Source: Diadema setosum
Lineage: Eukaryota; Echinodermata; Echinoidea; Diadematoida; Diadematidae
DNA length: 64,000 nt
NCBI RefSeq assembly: GCF_964275005.1
Contig: NC_092697.1
Location: forward strand, 17,882,638 to 17,946,637
Reading direction: 5' to 3'
The notes beneath the pieces are model-generated. The model worked only from the letters and a program-made list of their open reading frames with translations. It did no database searches and was not told where the DNA came from. The translations under genes and the position numbers were made by a program. Shown in pieces: positions 34,728 through 46,800 of this stretch (position 1 is the stretch's first letter; every line of letters starts with the position of its first letter).

Positions 34728-36520
34728 GGAAGGGTAGGGGGAAAAGGGAAAATTACACTGTATATGTACCACTCAAACTAGTTTACCATTGTTTACAGTA
34801 ATAGTAATGCTAATAAATGAATCTGCTACTACAGTTAACACGTTCAGGGGCCTTTGCCGTAGTAATGATCGCATAACGCACTATGAAAAATAGTAACAAA
34901 TGAATACAAAGCATTCTACATGTGGTTATCTGACATGAAATAACAAGATATATCGTAGTTATATGCCCTTCAAGATAACAATGAAAACGAAAGATCAATT
35001 TAACATAATGCGAATCATTGATAAAATAGCCAAAGTAAGTTTTCCGTTCTCTTTATCTCTTTTTAGCTTCAAACAAAATCAGAGTTGGGAACTAAAGAGG
35101 GAAAATAAGATTTTTTTTTGTCAACTTAAACTTCAAATGACATAAGGATAGTAAGTACACAAAGATGATTAAATGAACAAAATATCTTTATTTAATTCTT
35201 TTAATTTATTAATTTGATAATTCATGAGAAATTGAAGAATCAAACATTATTTACAATCATTTTTTTTATTTGAGAAATCACTTCAAATTCCTACCATTTT
35301 TGTATATATTGCTTCTTCTCTTATTTCTTTTCAATGTTAATTTCACAGAAGATCCTTCATTTTCCTCCATTATTTTAGCTTTTTTTTTAATTTGTCGGAC
35401 TTCAAAGATATTATAGAGGCCATTTTCAGCTTTATTTTTGCAACTTAATTCATGTTTGTTACTGTGTTAGATTTGTCTGTTTTCCTCATTGTTAAATGAA
35501 AAAGCACCTATGAAGAACACGCATGAATGACAACTAGCTAATTTTGCTTTTTTTTATAATTTTGTAATTATGAAGAGAAAAACGAAGTTGTTCACTTTTT
35601 ATTGACCCACCCGGTTGATAGCAAGTAAAACTATCATATTATGGCAGATGTAATACATTAACGTTTAGCCAAATATTCTATGAGAAATATGAACTTGAAA
35701 AGTGGTTTTTTTTTTTTTTTTTTTTTTTGCTGAGTGTATAATAACAATCATCATTTTCAATATTATTATTATTATTGTTATCATTATCATTATTATTATT
35801 ATTATCATTATACTTGAATAAAAGAATGGTCAAAGTCTTCACCTGCTTCAGATAAGAATTTTAAAGTGTTTCATCAATTTTGCATCCTGGTCGCTAACAA
35901 AATAAAAAAAATGAATGCCATTGCTTACCTGTTTTGTTTTTTGTTTCTCAAAAAAAGAAAAAAGAGAGAGAAAAAGAGCTTCCCCGGCAAGATTGAGATT
36001 TAATGCCAAGTAAAGTTTTTCGCCGCGTGCGCGTGCGTGTACGTGTGCTTGTGTGTAAAGCATTGTAAATACGTCGTGCGTGTGTGTAAAGCATTGTGAA
36101 TAGGAGATCAGGAGGTCGTAGATTCGAATCCTGCTCGAGTATGTACGCCCATGATTTTTTATCATGGCTACTACTAAAACACTGATCAATTCAGTGGTTA
36201 TTACGTCGATGTTATAGGGCAATTTGTCAATCAGTTGCATTGTGAATACCATTTGAATGTTGATGATTTCAGCAAAAAAGTACAAAAACCCAAAGTCTAG
36301 TGCTAAGCTGTGTCATGCCTAATTTTACCTGAAGTGGTCTAAATGCCTCCGAGTATTCTTCCAGGTGGGGGATAGGCACGAGGGAATCCGCAGATGTAGC
36401 TAGCCAGAGCTCTCTCGCCACACCCTGGGACAGGGATGGCCATATTTCTGGATGATTCAAGAACGCCTCTGCGCTCGCCCAGTCGGGCTCGTCCTGTGAA
36501 ATGCCTTGTAGAAACTCCAT
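31962..36520 (-). CDS. Protein of unknown family, three exons
   Basis: Exons 36329-36520 (from an in-frame ATG; the frame is open up to 36627), 33463-33602 and 31962-32499 join in phase to about 289 residues, ending in TAA. The splice signals are CAG|GTAAAA, TTTAG|GTTTTC, the weaker CAATG|GTTTAA and ATGACAG|CC. The protein is soluble-looking and rich in Arg/Lys, with E-I-W-P-S-L-S-Q-G-V in exon 1, L-K-K-R-Q-N in exon 2 and a basic patch N-K-R-R-N-L-R-G-R in exon 3. No signal peptide or membrane helix is seen. I do not recognise the family. The true start may use an upstream exon; an alternative ATG at 36632 in good context opens another frame. The 538-base last exon with balanced codon use is the strongest evidence. 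Confidence 0.6.
32583..32633 (+). repeat. GT microsatellite
   Basis: Interrupted GT/GTTT units in an intron of the unknown gene; responsible for false frames rich in His/Thr. Confidence 0.9.
32943..33256 (-). mobile_element. tRNA-derived SINE, copy 2, with long ATT tail
   Basis: Reverse-strand copy of the 1567 SINE. The B box GTTCGAATCC (reverse of 33192-33201) and an A-box-like TGGCATAGTGG near 33237-33248 mark the tRNA head. The body ends near 33020 and is followed by about 26 ATT units (TAA on the plus strand, 32943-33021). The tail length and box integrity suggest a younger copy than 1567. Confidence 0.88.
33603..36328 (-). other. Intron of the unknown gene
   Basis: Holds a GA microsatellite (34690-34720), long T-runs (35706-35729) and ATT/ATC-rich DNA (35755-35815). 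A G-rich 34590-34670 block may be an old repeat; not identified. Confidence 0.55.
34690..34721 (+). repeat. GA microsatellite
   Basis: About 14 GA units. Confidence 0.9.
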
Positions 36521-36691
36521 AAATCTCTGGTGGGAAGCTCTCACAGGATAAGTCCTCCCTGTTCCGGGCTTGGGTCTTTTTACTTTCCAAGTGAGTATCA
36601 ATGTTTTCTTGCTTATGCCTTTCACGACTCATTTTGAACTAATTGGTTAAGCGATGGGGATACAAGTTGTGGTGGTAACTACGAAGTAGAC

Positions 36692-36760
36692 TGACGTCAC
36701 AGTGCCCAACATCATGTGCGCCACGCGCAAGGATCAGAGGCGCTATGCGGTCTGACGTCA
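36692..36760 (-). promoter_or_regulatory. Paired CRE sites upstream of the unknown gene
   Basis: Exact TGACGTCA at 36692-36699 and 36753-36760 in a locally CG-richer stretch, 60-130 bases above the first ATG candidate at 36632. This is a plausible CREB/ATF-type promoter. Binding is inference. Confidence 0.4.
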
Positions 36761-36819
36761 TAACGGACAACGCACGCGTTCCCATTTCAATTTGTATACA
36801 TGTACAAGTATTTTTTTAC

Positions 36820-37624
36820 CTCCGCTAAGACAGGAGGTTATGTTTTCATTTGCCGTTGGTTTGTTTGTTTGTCTGTGTGCAAAATAACTCAATAGGTTGT
36901 GAACGGATTGGGATGAAACTTGAAACTTGCAGGAAAGGTTGAGAATGAATCAAGGAAAAGAGGATTAAATTTTGGTAGTGTCCGGAATTTTTTGTGGATT
37001 TTATGAAACGAGAGCCTCGCAACCACACTCCTATCAGGTACCATATTCGAGAACTGAATCGCATCGCCATTCGTTCTTCCCAAGAACTGTAAGGAACTGG
37101 AATTCCCTGTCGTCAGAAATTGTTTCAGCGCCATCTGTGGGATCATTTCGAAACCGTCTAACGGTTGATCACAGTGGCTAGTTTTTGTTTTTTGTTTTTT
37201 TTTTCGTCAAATTTTCTATGTGCTTGTAAATATCTGTAAATAAATTGTATTATAATGTAAATAGCACCAGTCTGCAAGAATCTTCAGTCTATTGAAGGAG
37301 GCGGATTTAATCGGAAGAAGAAGAAGAAGAAGAAGAAGAAGGATTTTCGATATTTTGGCAGGTGGGGTCTATGAACTTGGGTGTTCAAGCCGCGCATTAC
37401 AAGTTTTCATGCGCGCACTAATTTAAGCATCCGTGCTAAAGTTTCTGCTAGGGCGAGGCGCGCCGCGCAGCTGAGGGTTTATGACGTAACAAAGGCTTCT
37501 TATATTGGGAAACCGGGCGATTTTTCAGTGAGTGGAAATCGCCGATCTCTGTGGAAGAGCAAGATTATCGGTGGAAAGTAGTTACTTGGAGGAGGTCAAC
37601 GCTCTCAGAGCGCTTTTCTAGTTC
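36820..37624 (+). mobile_element. Dispersed repeat D, copy 2, interrupted by a LINE
   Basis: Same ends as copy 1 (TTACCTCCGCTAAG at the left, CGCTCTCAGAGCGC and TTTTCTAGTT at the right), but the block order is broken at about 37007 and resumes at about 37341 (GATTTTCGATATTTTGGCAG). Confidence 0.75.
37008..37341 (+). mobile_element. 5'-truncated non-LTR retrotransposon (LINE) 3' end
   Basis: The first ~170 bases code the familiar C-terminal end of a LINE reverse transcriptase: R-x-S-F-F-P-R-T-V-R-N-W-N-S-L and then S-V-G-S-F-R, stop at 37179-37181. A ~130-base 3' UTR and a GAA/AAG microsatellite tail (about 37311-37341) follow. Such S-F-F-P-R-T-x-x-x-W-N ends occur in Jockey, CR1 and RTE-like clades; the clade cannot be fixed from this fragment. 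Its short length reflects 5' truncation on insertion. Confidence 0.85.
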
Positions 37625-38926
37625 TTGTAATTTTGTAACAACAAGGACGGTAGAGTAGTTAGGAGACAGGACAGCTTGTTATATTTTCATTAAGTAGTTA
37701 TGACCACTGTGCGGACGTGGCTTGCTTGTTCGCGTGTTTTGTTAATCTCGTATATCTTTGGAATCGTGTTTGCATCTTGTTTAAACCTCAAATCATTATC
37801 TATTACATTGTATATTACATCAATCTACGCTTGGAAGTATACTGATTGAGAAAGTATAAATATTTAATTCCCCAAGTTAATAAGTGCAACCAACTGATGG
37901 ACCGGGAGTCCCAAAACACATGAGTCAGCGGCCTCGGCGGAGCATTTAGTTCTGTCCTCTCATGTTTGCGGCAGTAACTCCCAGCGTATTCTCCCACGGC
38001 CATCAACACCTTGAATATGTGAAATTGCTTATCGAAGAATTTGAACCTCAAAATATTTTGAACAGTTTGTTTTGGTTTTTGTTATGGTGTATTTTCCTCC
38101 TCTTCTTTTCTTTTTCTTTTTTTTTTCTTAACTACCGGGGACAGCGAAACTTGGTTGATATCTTCTCTATCATCACCTGAATTTAGTTTTTATTCTACTA
38201 ATGATCTGTCAGCGTATGTTATGGTCATCTATAGTTATCATTGAAATTTCCCGCCATACCGCCTCCACCATCTTGGATTTCTTTACTTTCATTTTGGCGT
38301 TGGGTGTTTTTAGCGTCGATACGTTTTACTGCTCCAGTTTTTATTTCTTCTTACATGTCAGTGCCGGCGAAATGAGGGTGGGGGTGGGAAGGGGGTGATG
38401 AAACCGGAAGTTGCAGCTGAAGTTGCAGTTGAAGACCTTTTTTTTTTTTTTGAGTTTATGATCTATTCAAGTGCAGTAATCTCACCAAGCTGAGCTGTGT
38501 GCAATCGATATGGTAACTGGAACAACAACAAAAAAAAAAAAGAATTGCCCTCTCAGAAAGTATACACAATTATGAAGTGACAGGGTAGACCCATTTCACC
38601 TATTTTGAAGCCTTATGTAATGTCGGGTGTGCTTTGTTTTTGTTTTGTTTTTTTCTTTGTTTGTTTGTGGGGGTTTTTATGCGCGGTCACATACTTCAGA
38701 AGATATCTCCTGTTGTCCTGTGCCATATCTGAAGTTATTCACATCCTTGTGTCTATCTGTGTCTATCAGTGCCTATTATATCCAGCTCATTAAGTTTTTC
38801 GACCTGGTTATTCAGTAAATAATTATGGAATCTTAATCTTCCATTATGAAATAAAAAAAAATGCTTTGCCGTCGGTTATCTTTCTAAATTTTCATCCATT
38901 TCATTTCTCACATCTATTTATCCTTT

Positions 38927-39009
<83 letters not shown>

Positions 39010-40587
39010 TATGTACACCTTGGGATACACCTGCAAGCAATTTATGAGGGAGAGTTTAAAGATACAAAGAAGAACGTCAACAATATCGTTAAATCTTGTG
39101 TCAGACACAGACTCCTCAAAAAAGTATTTGTAAATACACCAGAAAAGCGAAATACAAGTTTCCAAAATAACACATCATTCATGAAAAAATGACTCTATAT
39201 ATCCATACAATGTATGATTACTTGGTTTTAATATTCTTCATTCCTTTAAAAAAAAATACAGTGCTAAAAGAAAAGAGAAAACAGTGTTTATGAAAATTCG
39301 TGAGTTCCACGAATTCGTTATGTCAACACAAACCTGCGCCCCATTACTTCTGGAGCGCTTCAATTTCAAAGTGCTCTAGTATTTTTCTTCGACCTGTTTA
39401 TTTTGGCTCACTTTGAAAAGTTGGTCCCCATCGAAGCCAAAGGAGTTCTGTTGTGGGTGTGTGTTTGTGTGTCACGATGTAATGTAGGTGGAGTTCATAG
39501 ATAAACCACGGAGTACTCTCGCTATCTTTCTCCGGTGTTTGCAAGCTCAATTCTCTGATCTTATTCATTAAAAAAAAAATACATAAAATGAGCAACACAG
39601 TTCAGATGGCCGTGGTGATCGTTAATTGATTATGATGACTTGCTACTAGCTGTGTATACCCTTGCTGTTTATTAAATGTCGAATCAATCTAACTCATTCG
39701 GATGTGCATAAATCTCATGGACGCTTATCATCAATAGACAACAAGAACAGCATGATATCATCCATGACCCACTAAGAAATGACAATTACAACGTGAACAA
39801 ATCAGAACACAGTTTGAGTGGAAGCACTTTCTTTAGTTCCGAGGACTCTGTCATCTCTGTCATAATATGCATATTAGAAATGAAGCAGGCTTCCGTGTGT
39901 GAAAGAGTCGAAATCCACTCACGTCTACGACCTTTTGACTCTCTGCAAACAGCAGGGTGTAAACTTGGTGAAGTGGTCGGCCTCAAATACTGCATGCACG
40001 AAAACGGGCGGGGGACCAACTACTCGTGCTCCACCCGCTCCAGGTGGGTGCGATACGAGAAGAAGGTAACCTCTAACTCCAATGTCACTTCCTCCACAAC
40101 TTTTTGAAGGGTCATCGCCACTTATATCCAATAGCCTTGGCAATAGCGAAGCAGTGTGGGAAATCCGGATATAATGAATTCACTGAGATATTTTTCCCGA
40201 CCTGCGTATCTCAATATAACTACATGTATATCTTTACACTGAAATGACTTAAATAATCTATATTAAATACAATAGCCATTAAAAAAAAAACCATCGAATG
40301 ATATATTATTTACTCATTATTTATCTAGAGATCCACGTCCCACAAGCTTTGCTTTTTAGTGGATCACTATTTTCCATAATCAAATCTATTTTCCGCACGC
40401 CCACGAAGGATATGCATTGTTCCTCCTAATTATTGTATGTATATATAAATATATGTTATATAATTTATCTCGGATACTACATGAATCTTTTGCAAATGTT
40501 TGAACAATATTATTTCATGACATGTATACTTTGTACTATGTTTTGATTTTCGTTGATTGTAAATAAACTATGATTGATTGAGATATT
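37625..40587. other. Region between the unknown gene and the cytokine-receptor-like gene
   Basis: Includes a CT tract and TA microsatellite (38929-39005) and several T-runs. No gene recognised. The receptor 3' UTR should occupy the part just below 40588. Confidence 0.5.
38929..39005 (+). repeat. CT and TA microsatellites
   Basis: About 11 CT units followed by about 27 AT units with one interruption. Confidence 0.9.
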
Positions 40588-40836
40588 TTAGTCATTGCAA
40601 TATATGACTTTCCTAACATAATGTGAAGGGTTCTCAATCAAGTCATTATACTGGTATCCAACAGTATCTTGTTCGTCATACACCACTTCAAGATATTCCA
40701 CACTAATTTGGTTGTTGCTGTTGGTAGGACTCGAGCCCTCTGTCTCACCAGAATCGAGGGCAGATCGTGCTGCATCGCATCGGAGAGTATCAAACACCTC
40801 AGGTTCTCTTCTTGCCTTCGGAACGAGCCGACATTT
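40588..40836 (-). CDS. Cytoplasmic tail exon with tyrosine motifs
   Basis: 82 codons plus TAA after acceptor CTACCAG. Motifs: V-E-Y-L-E-V (Y639), a strict ITIM pattern; Y-D-E-Q (Y644), the YxxQ STAT3-docking pattern; Y-C-N (Y670), the pYxN pattern for GRB2-type SH2 domains; further Tyr at 652, 654 and 664. The Ser/Thr/Asn stretch before them looks disordered. Confidence 0.88.
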   Translation of the reverse strand, partial: KCRLVPKARREPEVFDTLRCDAARSALDSGETEGSSPTNSNNQISVEYLEVVYDEQDTVGYQYNDLIENPSHYVRKVIYCND

Positions 40837-43800
40837 CTGGTAGGGACAACAGCAAATAAATACCATTGTAAAATAATGATGACTTTTTGACGGTATAAGT
40901 GCTGGAGTTGAAACAGGGATTCTCTTTATAGAGGGAGCAACCGTCTCTTAGAAATTAAAAAATGGTTACAAACGGCTAGCTCTCTTTCTCCGTTTACACT
41001 GAAAAAAAAAAAAGATTTACCACTCTATTGTACTGTAACTACGGAGCATTAACTTTAGTGTGAATCTGATTAGACTGGGCCCTTTTTGTAGTTGTTTAAA
41101 GGAGGACCCCAGAGAGCTCAAAAATATATACAAAAGAAAAAGTGAATGGTGTCAATTCTCTATCCTCAGTCGGAGCCTATAGTTATTGTAAGATACATGT
41201 ACAGTGACTTTATTCGGTTAATTGCTTATAATGTCACATCATGAGCTGCAGACGCGAAGACAATGAAGTGTGTTTATAGATTCGACTCCTTGTGTATAAG
41301 GGTTTCCTTTTTAAACACGACATGAGCATGTGGATGGGTCACCACTCTTCAAAATCAAAAGGGAAAGGACCATTTACTAATTTCAAAGTTCAATTTCAAA
41401 TTTAATGCTATGAATTCATTTCATCACCATCACCTTCATCTTCATATCTTTTTATCACCCTTTCATCATAATCATAATTTACCATTTTTAGCATCTATGC
41501 GTTAGAATACGAAAACTGAATGCATTATGAATTTGTTCAGATTTTTTTCTCCATTCTGCTAAAATAAATGTGTATACAAATGTACGTATATAGGTTTCCT
41601 GGGCTGTAACGTGTTCAAGTATCCGCTTACAGAGGCAGTCCTTTTTCTGCATAATTTCTTAGGTAATTATTTGCAAATTTGGTAACACAATGTATTTTGG
41701 CGATGGAATCAATGTACACATTTATCTTTTCTTTTTTAAATCATGCAGATTGTAATCTATATGAAATTATTGATGTTTTCTAAGGTATTACTGAAACGAA
41801 TTCTGATGCATGTATTAAATTATGTGGAAGAAAACAAATAAAAAACAAAAATATTTTAACAGCTAATGAGAACATAACATTTCTCTCGGTGTACGTCACA
41901 ATTGATTTACTAATCACTGAATAATTTGTTTTCTGCATGCCGCGAAAAAAGCCTTTGATGCAAAGGAATCTTTATGAAACAGAATGAAAGCTCCTCTATG
42001 TAATTTAAATACATTTAATCGGTTGGGGTTTTTTTTCACAAAGCAGTACAAAACACTAGGAAGCGAATTTACGGTTGCGTGTGAATGCTTTGTAATTTTT
42101 ATTTCGCCGATGCCTCATCAACCAAAGTAAGATGTTGATATCACCTCCGACCAATGATGATATGTTTTTTTTTTCATGTTTATAGTCTGGTGGTTTATAT
42201 TCCCGCTTCATCCTAAACTTACCTGTGGAACACAAGGATCGGGAATGTGCTGAGAATTGTGTTCGAGACACTGTTTGATGGTACATGCGGTAAGGGCTAC
42301 AATGAAGAGCAGGCCTAATGGGATGACAACAGCACAAGCGATGGTCACGACTGGTGTATCAGTTTCTGCATCTGGAATACACAGAGAGTGGTACATGAAA
42401 GAAACAGTTGGGCATACACTGTACTTTCAAATACTGTATACCTTTATTTGGCTTCATACGGTTATTTTGATAATCATTTTATGCTAGAGTCACACACGAG
42501 CGGATTTCGTACCGGGTCCATAAGGAATTAAAATCGTATCGACCCGGTTCGAGCCGTAGAGACGCGCTTTGACCCGCATTGTAACCCGTGTCAATTCCTG
42601 ATGGATTCCAGGCGTTACGATACGGCGATGAAAATTTTTTGATCATGTTCAAAATTTTCTCACGAATTTCAATTCCGTATTGATATCCGCATTGACCCGG
42701 TTGGAACCGCATTGACTCGCATCGACCCGCTGCAACCCGCAACGTAAAACCGTATGGACCCTTGCAGTATGCCGCATTGCCTTCAATGCAACGGATGACG
42801 ACAAGGTTTACATCCGGGTCGAAGCGGGTTGACATGGGTTGATAGGGGTCGAAAAGGAGTCAGTTAAGGATTTAAAGAGCGGATTTTTATACGGTTCGAT
42901 ATGGGTCAATACGGGTCTCTACGGATCGAACCGGGTCGATACGGTTATAATTCCTTGTGGACCCGGTTTGAAATCCGGCCGTGTGTTACTATATATAGCA
43001 TACATTCCCCTTCATTCCGGGACTATTCCGGCTCATTTTCACCCGGATCAAATCCGTTTTGTGACCCGGCCGTGTGTGCATGACTCTAGCATAAAGGTGT
43101 TACTGTTCTGTGATATTACTTCTTTATTCCAAAACAGTTCATAATGAAAATTATTATCGAGTCATGCCCTAACATAAACCTTTGTACATTGCTTGATTGC
43201 AACTGCGAAAAAAAAAATGTTTAGACAATGAGTTTCAAATAGTAATGTCTTCACGTACGTGCTTCGTTCTTCACATGTGTTCTGGGAAACGCTCAAACAT
43301 CAACATAACTCAAAATAATATTAATTTTGTCAACTGGGTCGCATTTGATTCCAGTTGATTCCAGTTTACTGGAGACCAATTGAAATGTAACTGGTTTTGT
43401 ATACTGGTACGGTTGGAAGGTTACTGGTTTCGCAGAGACTCCAACCCCAAGCACCTTCTGATCTGGAGATTCTCCCGCCCGAAACCCCTAGCAAACGGGA
43501 GACTCCAAGTTGATGTGTGCGAAGCGCGAAGTTCCTAAGATTCTAGATGTTCTCTGGTGCTATCTAAGGCTTATTTTTTCAACATACGATAGAAATAAGT
43601 AAGAAATCCTTTCCACCGGGAGACACAGAGCCAGGGCGGGAGAAATCAAATCTCAAACGGGAGAACGGGAGATTGCGCAAAAATGGGCTTTCGGGGGGAG
43701 ATCTCCCGTCGAAACCGGGAGAGTTGGAGTCTCTGGTTTCGTAGCTGGTGGAGTTTGAATTCAACTGGCCTAATGGTCCATTAGTCAACTGGATCAGTTA

Positions 43801-46800
43801 GTCCATTACAATTCCCAGAGTTGCAACTTGACATGGTTGATTTGAACCAGTTGAACTGGTCCAGTTGTATTAAACTGGAATTTCTTTCTGGGAGACTGAA
43901 TCATTCGGACCACTGATGAATACCAACGCTACACGCGGTCATTAGCTGAACCTGAGAATTGAGCGTTAATCTTCGCTATCTGCTCTGCGCGGTGACCGAA
44001 GAGTTTTTGATTGTCATCACTGAGGCCTAAACTGTGTAGAAGGATTTTATTCACAATGTAACGACATGGATATAAATGGTCCTTAGGCAGTGAGGCTACA
44101 TACCCGTCACACCTGTTGGGGCCATAGGCACGATTTGAACTTGTTCTGGGTCGGTAGATCCAGCGGAGTTGAACGCTGATAAATATAACAGGTATGACTC
44201 TTCGGCCAGCAAGTCTGAAAAGAGCGAAATTTTCACTTGTAACATTATTACTTGGCTGTGCATCGGTAGCAAAGTCATTTTGCATTTCCACTTCAATTAA
44301 AGCCTCTGAAATTCATTATGGTTTTTTATCATATTGGAAGCTATGATATTAGATTTTTTCCAAAAAAAAAAAAAAATATTTTGTATACGAATAAAGTAAT
44401 TCATAGTTCCATGCAAATTAGAGCTCATCTTCAATCATAAAGGGGATGGCTAGTAACTGATCAGTGGGAATCAGTGGTAATGCTGGGGATGATTGTTCCA
44501 ATCCTTGTGGGATTTATTCAAGAGCACATTATATATCTATTGTTGTGTGAAAATTATTTGATTCAGAATGGTCTCATATTCAAGTAATGTGCAGTGTAAT
44601 GTTTCCAGGTTAGCACGCCTGTACAGTGACGGGGCATCAAACTGCACATTACTTGAATATGAGACCGCTCTGAATCAAATAATTTTCACACAACAATAGA
44701 TATATAATGTGCTCTTAAATGAATCCCACAAGAATTGGAACAATCATCCCCCAGCATTCCCACTGATTACCACTGATCAGTTACTAGCCATTCCCATTAA
44801 CGTGAACACAGTTATAACATATCGGATAAAAGCATTTGAATATCTTGTAGAAATGATATGATGATTTGCTGCATATGATCATTGTTTTTAATGAATGCCG
44901 ATGGCTAATAATAGCTGGTATTTCGTGAGAGCATTCGTTGAGGTGCATACATGATTGATGTTACCAACTCGTCGAAGTATTTTGCCATTCTGTTTGTAAG
45001 TTTACCTGATATTTTTCGCCTGAACGTCGTATTAAACAGATATTTTGGATTCGATTCTGTTAGGTTGTGAAGTATTGTTCGATCGTATTGCAGACCGTTG
45101 CCGTTGAGTCGGTTAATTGACAGATTGAATCCTTTCACGCCCTGAAATGGCTCAGGACCATCTTCCTCCCATGGTTGAACCTGTCAAGATGAATATTGGA
45201 ACACAGCATTAAAATGTGATAACAATATTGTACACATGTATTTTAAGCTGCTCATGAAGAACGAACAATTTTTATTCCTTGTTGCAGCAATAACTATTCA
45301 TCCGTAAATACAAGGAGCTGATATTCCTCATGAAAATAAATCACGTCGAAATGCTTTGTATCCACTCAATGTCTGACCATGTACCTATTATGGTCTGACG
45401 AAAGGTGAATATCGGTTAATATGCTAAAGAGCGTAGACTATTTTTTTTTTGTCTGTTTCAGATATCATGATTTCCCTTTCGTTTTAAAATCGCGAATGAT
45501 TTTCTTCAAAGAAACAGTGGTATCTACAGGTTTATTTTGTTAAACAGGATCAGAAACAACCATGACACCAACAGATCCGAATAATCCACCTGGTCCTATA
45601 CTTGACGTTCACAAACTGCAATTGCTACGACAACTTCGAAATCTTCGATGGCCATCCTAGCTTGCTCTGTAGAACTTTGTTTAATCGCCAGAAGTAGGTA
45701 TACGTTGCTTATAAATACAACGTACGTCTTTTACATTTTTTCAAAGAATCCATGTTACGTTGCGTATAAATACAATGTACGCCTTATACATTTTTTTTTT
45801 CAAAGAATCCACGTTAAGTTGCTTATAAATACAATGTACGTCTTTTACATTTTTTTTTCAAAGAATCCAATATGAGTAATCCTTTCGGTCATCATTGTGG
45901 ATAATGCCCTTATCTCGAGATCAATGAGTTCATTTCTATAACTACTTATTGCAGGATCCATCATCCATGGGAATTCAAGGCATATTTACAGGATATGTGC
46001 AAGATATATTTATATTGAACGATCACTTTTGTGCCCATTTTTTGTGGGGATCTTCAATAAGAAATATGAATATTCGGGAAATAAGTGTATCAAAGTCAAT
46101 GGAAGTGGAGGGGAAGAGGGGAAGTGTTATTCCCTTTCACATGACGGAGAATTTGGATGTTAGTATTGTAATCAAACGATGTGATGCACACTTTTGGCGC
46201 AATATTTGGAAATGTTTCAATCAAAACATGTAATAAATTTATGAAGGTGGATGATTGGCGGAGCAGGATGCAGTTAGCAGACCTAACTGCAGATACGATC
46301 GCTCTATTAAAAGCAGAAGCGAATACGTCTGAATATGTTGACATAATCTTGGGACGATTATGAAACATTATTTTTAGGTTTTGATAGTTTAATAAAACTA
46401 AACTGAATTTAGTGAAAATTATTCGCATGTTTTAGCAGTCTACGTGCATTCTTGTTACATTTTTTGCACGTCCAAGAACTTTGAGTTGAGGCATTAATGA
46501 GATATATATATTATGCGCCCTCCCCCTCCTGTGATATAACACAAAGCGTTTTAGAGCGTGTTTCTACTGAGAGCACCTCGCATTACCTCGCATCACCGCG
46601 AATTTTGTCTCTCGCATCACTTCGTATTTTACGACCATTTTCTTACCTTCCAGGAAATAGTTACAGATCTTCTGAAACTATTGTCTACGGGATGGTACTC
46701 GCAGCAGCAGTCTTCTGTCGTTGAAGATTCGCATGAATGTATCACCACTTTAACATCTGGCCCTTCAAAAAATAATAAAAAAACAACAACAAAACAAAGC

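Noticed and set aside
36339-36632. 97-codon frame from the ATG at 36632
   Set aside because: Good start context, but it stops inside the exon before the donor at 36329, and its composition is unlike a protein; the other frame joins the next exon in phase.
42479-43144. Opposed open frames of 118 and 101 codons
   Set aside because: Both are translations of a MITE's inverted arms.
45541-45660. Possible extra exon of the cytokine-receptor-like gene
   Set aside because: No FN3-like translation in any minus frame, and the exon chain already closes in phase without it.
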